Source: Polyodon spathula (lineage: Eukaryota > Chordata > Actinopteri > Acipenseriformes > Polyodontidae). From it: a stretch of 64,000 nt of DNA. A program made the translations under genes and the position numbers. Numbering within the stretch: the stretch's first letter is position 1; every line of letters begins with the position of its first letter. The notes under the pieces were generated by a model. That model saw only the letters and a program-made list of their open reading frames with translations. It had not been told where the DNA came from and did not search any database. This document shows, one piece after another, positions 58,134-64,000 of this stretch. The stretch spans positions 36,227,970 to 36,291,969 of the forward strand of contig NC_054536.1 of NCBI RefSeq assembly GCF_017654505.1. The letters run 5' to 3'.

Positions 58134-60480
58134 TATGGTAATAGTCCTATGATTTACTAATGCCGCGTTATTCTCTACAAAACGAATATTCATCAGTGTA
58201 TTGTGCAATATGAGTATTTAAAAGGCATTATCAGGATATAGATTTGACCCATGCAGACCTTCACAGGTGTCTTAGACCAACACATTCCAGAAGTACTGGT
58301 TTAATTTGGCTGAATAGGTCATTCACACGCACTCAGAACTTGACTGAAATTCGATTGACACCTATTGATTGTGCTTATAGTATCCATTTGTCAACTAAAT
58401 GAAGACAAATGGAAACTCCTTGGGTAACCTGATCTGCAACACAGCAATAGGTCAAAAAACATGGGCACTTGTTTTCAGGATGTAGAATTATTTTGAATTC
58501 AGAAAATTTAAATCAGGTAGAACCTGTCTGGACGACCACAGTTGGTTCTGGATGAAAGTGGTCTCAAATAACAAGTGGTCTTCTACGACAGGTCAAACAA
58601 ATGCAACTGTCAGAATCTTTTCTGGTTGTTAAGGACAGGTGGTGATCTCTTCAGCAGGTAAGAGTGTAGCAAGTAGCAAGTTTTTCCTGTATTATATGGT
58701 ATTACTCATGTACAAAGTCATAACTACAACACTGATGAAGACATTATACATATTTACCTTTTTTTATTATTTAGGATTTTTTATAAACTGTTGTTTTGCT
58801 CCAACCATACTGTGGGGTAGATTGTTTAATTACACAGCATCCTATTAAACAATTCCTGAAAACCCCACACTGAAGTTTTTATAATGGGAAAAAAAATACA
58901 AGGAGATTATAATGTTGTTTATTTATAATACAACATTTAGTTAACAGGTTTTTCTGAATAAGATACTATCATAGAATTTTGGGTACCTGAGGGTCTAAAT
59001 GTGCAAGACTTGTATGGTTTTGTACAGTGCTGTGATACAGCAACTACAGAAATTTAAGCCATCTCATGAAAATGCAGTGCTTTGATTGTTTTTTTTCACA
59101 CATCTGCACACATCTGATTTTAAATGTAGTTTGCCAATCTTTCTGTGTCCACTGGCATTACAGTTCTGCAAAATGTCTGTTCTGGAGAGATCAATCTCAT
59201 CTTTGTGACAGTGTGCAGGGCAAGACCACAAAGCCGAGCTGCATTCTTCACTTTGGAGTAGAAAGAAGGGTTAGTTAAACGGCTTGTTTTAAAAAAACAT
59301 ATTTAAAGGAAGGTACCTTTGTCAGAAATACAACCCAAAAAAACAGAAACTCTAATATTGATATTAAATTGAAATAGCGACAGTACTAAACACACCAATC
59401 AAAGCAACTCTATATCCCTGCCACTGATGAAATGAGAGAAGTGGGGGCTATACAGAGACTCCACATAAGTAAATAGACACAATTTAGGCATACAGTATGT
59501 TGAGCTGCACGCTGCTTGACTCAACGTGAAACGACCATTTATACACCCAGTTTCAATTGTGTATTGGTCTACTCATCAAGGAGCCCAATGTTTGAGTGTC
59601 GGGACTCAGCTGTGGCAACACCGCAGAAGGACCTATATGTATAAGGCATAATTGTGTATAGTACATTACAGTGTCTTATCGTGGGCAAGCCCCCAAACTC
59701 TTATCTAAAAGTACTATTGTTAGAATTGTTAAAATGTGCATAAACTGGGTCTGCTAAACCGCAGTTTAAAAGCCACGTGCTCCCGTGCCTCGGGTGCCTT
59801 ATAGCTAGCTACAGCCTTGTACAGTATTTAAGCAAAAAGACTTGACATGGAGGGCATTACAGACTGTTTAGGACAGAATTATGTTATTTAATGTAATCAA
59901 TAATAAAAGAAAAAAAAATGTAACTATCGAAACTCAAATTAGTTCAGCGTGCAAAATAAATCCAAGATGGACTTCTGGTTAAATAATGAGTTGATTTTTG
60001 AACATTCGATTTTAATGGTTTAAACAACTTTTTAAAAGTTTTTGTTTCAGATATCTTTGTTAGGTTCAATTTTTTTTGTTCTGTTTAAATCTAAAAATGC
60101 GTTTGACCATCTTGCTAATAGTAGGTTTTTTGGTTTGTCCGACAGTGCTGTACCACTTTTACAGTGTTGGAATACATCCCCAATGTGCTTGTATCATTTA
60201 CCCATTCTTCGATAAACATGCTATTAAAAAAGGTTGAGATTTACCAGTACTTTAATGACATTTTGTTACAAATAAAACTGGCAGAGTGATATTGTTTGAT
60301 TTGTTTTTGTGATGTGGTTACAAACATTCTAAGGGAATATACTAGAAATTATATTCCTCTAGCTCAGCCAGTCAGAGTGCAGGGAATCTTTCCATTGAAG
60401 TACTGCATAATGGAGACTTCCATAAACTGTTTAGTTACTGTCTCCAAATAATTTAAACACAACAAATGCATTTTTGTTTT
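58134..60480. other. AT-rich sequence, no gene seen
   Basis: Short open frames near 58.6-58.8 and 59.1-59.3 kb lack motifs. Donor-like CAGCAG/GTAAGA at about 58657 has no convincing exon before it. Confidence 0.45.
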
Positions 60481-60567
60481 GAAAAGTTTTGTGCTGTGTC
60501 TGGTGTATTGTAGATTGGTTTAATGTTCATTTTATATTCTGTTTATGTTTTTATTTTGTTTTTAAAG

Positions 60568-60925
60568 GCAAATCTTCAAGCACACTGTATAAGAGCAACT
60601 TGAAAGCTTTTAATAGGTTTGGAAAGAACGCAATGAAATCTGTAATATTGGGTGGATGCACAGTTAAAATGCTGAAACATTTATATTTGAATAAGCAATG
60701 TTTAATGGGCAGAAAACTACTGAAGCTGTGTCGTAGTGTAGTTGCTACTAAACTTGATTTGTATTTTTTTTTTTTGTATAGCTTGTTAAGAGCTTCGTAA
60801 TCAGTATTGCATTGTCACTAACTTTTTTTTTTATATTCTCTTAATTAAGCAGTATTCCGTGTTTTATAGTTATGCGTGATGTAACAGATTGTTCAGCAAT
60901 GAATAAATTCAAAGGCTTAAGACTT
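60568..60925 (+). CDS. Candidate terminal exon with poly(A) signal
   Basis: A long pyrimidine tract ending GTTTTTAAAG precedes 60568. In phase 0 it encodes ANLQAHCIRAT and a stop (60601-60603). In another frame it stays open to 60800 (for example SNLKAFNRFGKNAMKSVI). AATAAA is at 60902-60907. The phase-0 reading fits the upstream candidates at 50851 and 57495. Weak support on its own. Confidence 0.15.
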
Positions 60926-61354
60926 GTTCAATATTTATAATCATTGTGCACCACCTGCTGGTCATTGAACATACTGAGAGAAATGACTTCACTTTCAGAA
61001 TTCTCACAGCTTATCAAATTATTAGATTGATGCCTGTGAATTTCATTTATGTCATGCTTTTTCATTAGCTTCCTGAATCATAGTCCAGTATTGGTTACTG
61101 CCATCGGTTATTACCAAACAAAAAAAACATAAACTTGGCTTAGTGTTGTAATTGATCTAAAGAGCAAGGTGAGTCATGTCCAGGGGCAGCAAATCAAAAA
61201 CAGGCCCCTTTGTACCAATATAATACCAAAAGGGTAGTTATGGGTATTCCCTGTCTCTTTAGTCAGAAATACATTTTGTGAGCTCCATCACTGTAGCTCA
61301 TCAATGTAATGCATCAGCTTCCTAACTTAATAGTTTACCAAGTAAATATGTGTA
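60926..61354. other. No gene seen
   Basis: No feature recognised. Confidence 0.4.
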
Positions 61355-61455
61355 TGGCAGAGTTGTAACTAGTCACCAGAATTGGGGCTCAAGTCGAGTC
61401 ATTGGGGAGCAAAGACTCGAGTCGAGACACGAAACAGCTCAAGCCACTTTGAGTC
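61355..61455. mobile_element. ACTCGAGTC-rich DNA-transposon fragment
   Basis: Contains AGTTGTAACTAGTCACC, CAAGTCGAGTC, GACTCGAGTCGAGACACG and GAGTCATTAATTGTGAC. Repeated ACTCGAGTC words mark a family of palindromic DNA elements common in vertebrates. The boundaries are not resolved. Confidence 0.4.
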
Positions 61456-61493
61456 ATTAATTGTGACAGTTCAAGATATCTTGATTTAATCAG

Positions 61494-61494
<1 letters not shown>

Positions 61495-61564
<70 letters not shown>
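61495..61564. repeat. (TA)n microsatellite
   Basis: About 35 TA units with one interruption near 61542. Confidence 0.96.
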
Positions 61565-62316
61565 ATAAATCTGTTAAAAATACAAAATTAGGATGCACAA
61601 TAATGCGGTCATACTTGCCCACTTGTGTTCACCATTAAAATTCCACGGTTTCTGTTGTTTTTGTCTTTTCATTTTAGTGAATTTGATTCCTTAACCTATT
61701 TATAAGCACATTTTGCCGCCACTGTATAAAGACCCCTTTCTCTGTGCTCAATTGGGTTGGATGTCTAGTAATGAATGATACCACAAAACAAAGAACATAT
61801 CTATTATTTTCTCACTTCTCAACACTGACACTCCCTTATAGTTTTGTTTCAGATACATATTAACCAAATTAAAGGAAATTTGGTGGCATTTAATTTCACG
61901 TTGAGGTATTACTTCAAGGTTTTAACACATAGAAGACAAATAGAAAAATAAAGAAACTGAGGCAACATTTTATATAATTCAGTTTTATATAATTCACAGG
62001 TAACATCTGTACTACATATTTCTCTTCTTAGTGTAAGCTGAGTTATGGAGTGTCTTTGACTCAAGGGATCTGGGCGACTTCGGCACGCCCACTCACTGTG
62101 TGTGGCCCAGTGCCCCTACAGGTTGTTTCATTGCTATTGATTTTTCATTTACTGTTCAGCGTCTGTGTATATTACTGCCTTACAGTTAAAAAAATAAAAA
62201 AATAAAAAATAATAACAACCTTGTGCTTCCTCCATTAGGCCCTATATCTGCCCCTATTGTTCAGCAGACAAGCACATTGATCCACTCACCCATAAAGCTG
62301 TGGGTAGGTATATATA

Positions 62317-62320
<4 letters not shown>
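61565..62320. other. No gene seen
   Basis: AT-rich sequence with AAAAAT runs at about 62188-62211. Confidence 0.4.

Positions 62321-62321
<1 letters not shown>

Positions 62322-62346
<25 letters not shown>
62322..62346. repeat. Poly(A) tract
   Basis: 25 A after a short (TA)n run. Confidence 0.95.
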
Positions 62347-62347
<1 letters not shown>

Positions 62348-62387
62348 TTTTTTTCTTCTTTTTCTCCCTTCTCCAGGTCTATAGGCT

Positions 62388-62560
62388 GTGCCACCCCGCT
62401 GCAAGCTATGCACTGCACTGGCAGTGTGCTGCATGCAGTCCAGACGCCATCTTGGGTGCTCCACTCCACTGCAAGCTTTGAGCTGCACCGCAACTGTCTG
62501 TAGGCTACGCTCCACACCACTGCAAGCTACGTGCTGTTCCTGTTTGTGTGACTGCAAGCA
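62388..62560. repeat. Degenerate tandem repeat with CTGCAAGCT core
   Basis: Cores CGCTGCAAGCTATGCACTGC, CACTGCAAGCTTTGAGCTGC and CACTGCAAGCTACGTGCTG recur at about 62397, 62466 and 62519. On the minus strand two of these encode A-C-S-G-V-E and the third a diverged form, but no protein is inferred. It sits directly before the 112-bp array and has similar GC content. Confidence 0.65.
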
Positions 62561-62639
62561 ACCTGGACACAGACACGCAGACCAGTAACTTGGTGCTTTA
62601 CCCAAGATACTCGGTGCTTGGTGCTTCGGTGCCCCAGTG

Positions 62640-63370
62640 TCTAGGCCTCGACGCCCGCGGTACCCTTGTGCCTCGGTGCCATGGTGCTTCAGTGTCCTCG
62701 GTGCACTAAAGCCTCGACGCCTCGGTGTTTAAGTGCTTCCTGACATCAGCGGCTTCGTGTCTCAGTGCTCCATAGCCTTGGTGCTTCAGTATCCTCGGTG
62801 CCTTGAGAGCTAAACGCTTCGGCTCTTCGACACCTCAAGGCTTTTCGAGCCCTGTGAAGCAATGCCTTTGGTGCCACGCTGCCCCATAGCCTTGGTACCT
62901 CAGTGCTTTGACATTCTCGTTGCCTTGAGAACTAAACACCTCGGCGCTTCGATGCCTTCGAGGGTTATAAGCTGTGTATCGGTGTCCCAACGCCCCATAC
63001 CCTCGGTACCTTGGTGGCTCGAAGACTACACCTCAGAACTTTGATGCTTCAAGACTTTTTAAGCTTTGTGCTCCAGTACCCTCGAGACCCTCAGGTCCCT
63101 GGTGCTCCATAGCCTCTGTACCTCAGTGCTTCCACACCCTCAGTGGCTCGCCTGCAACGCTCCACAGCTCCCTACAGTGGTGTCCTCTGTGTTTTTCAGC
63201 ACCCTCGACCCCAGTACCCCAGAGCCTCTGTGCTTTGACACCCTCGGTGCCCCAGGGCCTTGCTACCTCTGTGATTAACGCCCTGGGTCCAAAATCACAT
63301 ATTGCACCAGTGCACTCGATCCTCTCAAGGATTTCGGTGCCTTGGTGCTTATAGCTTTGATGCCTCTGTG
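62640..63370. repeat. Higher-order tandem array, ~112-bp unit
   Basis: The word CATAGCC (or CATACCC, CAGAGCC) recurs at 62771, 62885, 62996, 63108 and 63220, a spacing of 111-114 bp. Each unit continues TYGGTACCTCAGTGCTT..., with subrepeats of the type CCTCGGTGCTTCGA of about 12-14 bp. About six units are present and are diverged from each other. All plus- and minus-strand open frames here (up to 131 codons) are repeat by-products. The GC content contrasts sharply with the window. Confidence 0.85.
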
Positions 63371-63424
63371 CTTCGGCATTTGTCAGCTCCAATGTCGAAT
63401 TTTCACCCGTGCATGTCCTGCAGG

Positions 63425-63830
63425 TGGAAACTACCCTCGCAGTACAAACATTACCCTGTGTGTAAAGTGCCTGGGCACCTTCCGGTGCCTCCTCAAAAAA
63501 CACCTCTTCAGACAACACCTGTAAAACTCAACTTTTGCCTTCTGGACACTATAGCACTCTGCCTTTAATGCACTTTAACTCGCACTTATCTGCTCCCTAT
63601 TTTATTGTATTTAATCCAGCACTTACCCAATCTGCAGTATTTTGTATTTCACTTGCACTTGTATCTAACCCTGATGTAGCTATCAACACTGTTATCTGCT
63701 CTTGAACTGCCCTGATATCAAATCATACTGTGTTTTGTATTTGGTCTTATTAGGACTGAAATCATTGTATTTTGTACCTTGCTTTTAATTGTAGTGTAAT
63801 TCTTGATATCTGAGTAAGGGCTAAGAAATA
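63425..63830 (+). mobile_element. LINE 3' end (CR1/L2-like)
   Basis: The codons near 63455-63524 read CLGTFRCLLKKHLFRQHL and stop, matching the C-terminal F-R-x-L-L-K-x-H-L-F of CR1/L2/Rex-type LINEs. About 300 bp of 3' untranslated sequence follow and lead into the (AAT)n tail. Only the 3' end is present. It differs from the 57.7-kb family. Confidence 0.75.
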
Positions 63831-63852
63831 AGTAATAATAATAATAATAATA

Positions 63853-63906
<54 letters not shown>
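63831..63906. repeat. (AAT)n microsatellite, LINE tail
   Basis: About 25 AAT units with one TAAATAA break, attached to the LINE 3' end. It is probably the expanded tail of that insertion. Confidence 0.95.
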
Positions 63907-63908
<2 letters not shown>

Positions 63909-64000
63909 ATCTCTGCTGCTTTGGCAGATAGGACGCACTACACTATTTGAGCTGGATCGAAGGAAAAAACCTTGCAGAACAGAATGCCACAGTTCACAGA
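63907..64000. other. No feature recognised at window end
   Basis: Short unique sequence. Confidence 0.4.

Noticed and set aside
62254..63568. Many open frames of 60-131 codons on both strands
   Set aside because: They coincide with the tandem arrays, share repeat-derived composition, and conflict with each other. Only the short LINE C-terminus at 63455-63524 is accepted.
1..64000. CRISPR array, prokaryotic operons, tRNA or rRNA genes
   Set aside because: No regularly spaced direct repeats with unique spacers, no bacterial gene layout, and no clear cloverleaf or rRNA core. The base composition and repeat content are those of a vertebrate.

Overview
This window looks like intergenic or intronic DNA from a vertebrate, most likely a ray-finned fish. 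It is AT-rich and full of (CA)n, (GA)n, (TA)n, (ATT)n and homopolymer tracts. Almost everything recognisable as coding is decayed transposable-element sequence. The mixture is typical of fish genomes: Tc1-like transposon, L1/Tx1-type ORF1, CR1/L2-type LINE tails ending in (TTGA)n, Ty3/gypsy pol, a tyrosine-recombinase retroelement, and hAT, piggyBac and PIF/Harbinger-like MITEs. A non-teleost fish is possible, but I cannot fix the species. I see no intact host gene, tRNA, rRNA or CRISPR array.

Layout. 0-13 kb: AT-rich sequence, a 40-bp tandem duplication, an inverted LINE 3' end (7.0-7.3 kb), a long unassigned ORF (10.1-10.5 kb), LTR fragments (11.1-11.4 and 12.1-12.7 kb) and a GC-box/TATA cluster (12.9 kb). 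13.5-16 kb: a palindromic hAT MITE with 8-bp target duplication, microsatellites, an LTR candidate and a 129-bp tandem repeat. 18.6-21.2 kb: a degraded non-LTR retrotransposon, followed by a perfect 57-bp inverted repeat. 23.8-25.6 kb: two LTR fragments. 26.6-27.3 kb: L1-type ORF1 on the minus strand. 29.5-30.2 kb: a solo LTR with a perfect 5-bp target duplication. 30.66-32.32 kb: a complete but dead Tc1-like element. 35.8-36.3 kb: Harbinger-like ends. 37.8-38.2 kb: tyrosine-recombinase remnant. 42.3-45.4 kb: minus-strand Ty3/gypsy pol split by a piggyBac-like MITE. 47.2-49.2 kb: a pair of related LTR-like repeats. 52-54.5 kb: LTR fragments and an unidentified decayed coding segment. 57.7-58.1 kb: LINE C-terminus and 3' tail. 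62.4-64 kb: a GC-rich higher-order tandem array of about 112 bp, then another LINE 3' end with an (AAT)n tail.

Host gene content is uncertain. Several short open stretches have good vertebrate splice sites on both sides. Some of them join in compatible phase on the plus strand (23554-23692, 34482-34558, 50851-50921, 57495-57518, 60568 onward). Another candidate has a membrane segment, a stop and a poly(A) signal (32554-33235), and a 197-bp candidate lies on the minus strand (39782-39978). Introns contain many false exons, so these are hypotheses. None matched a protein family I know.
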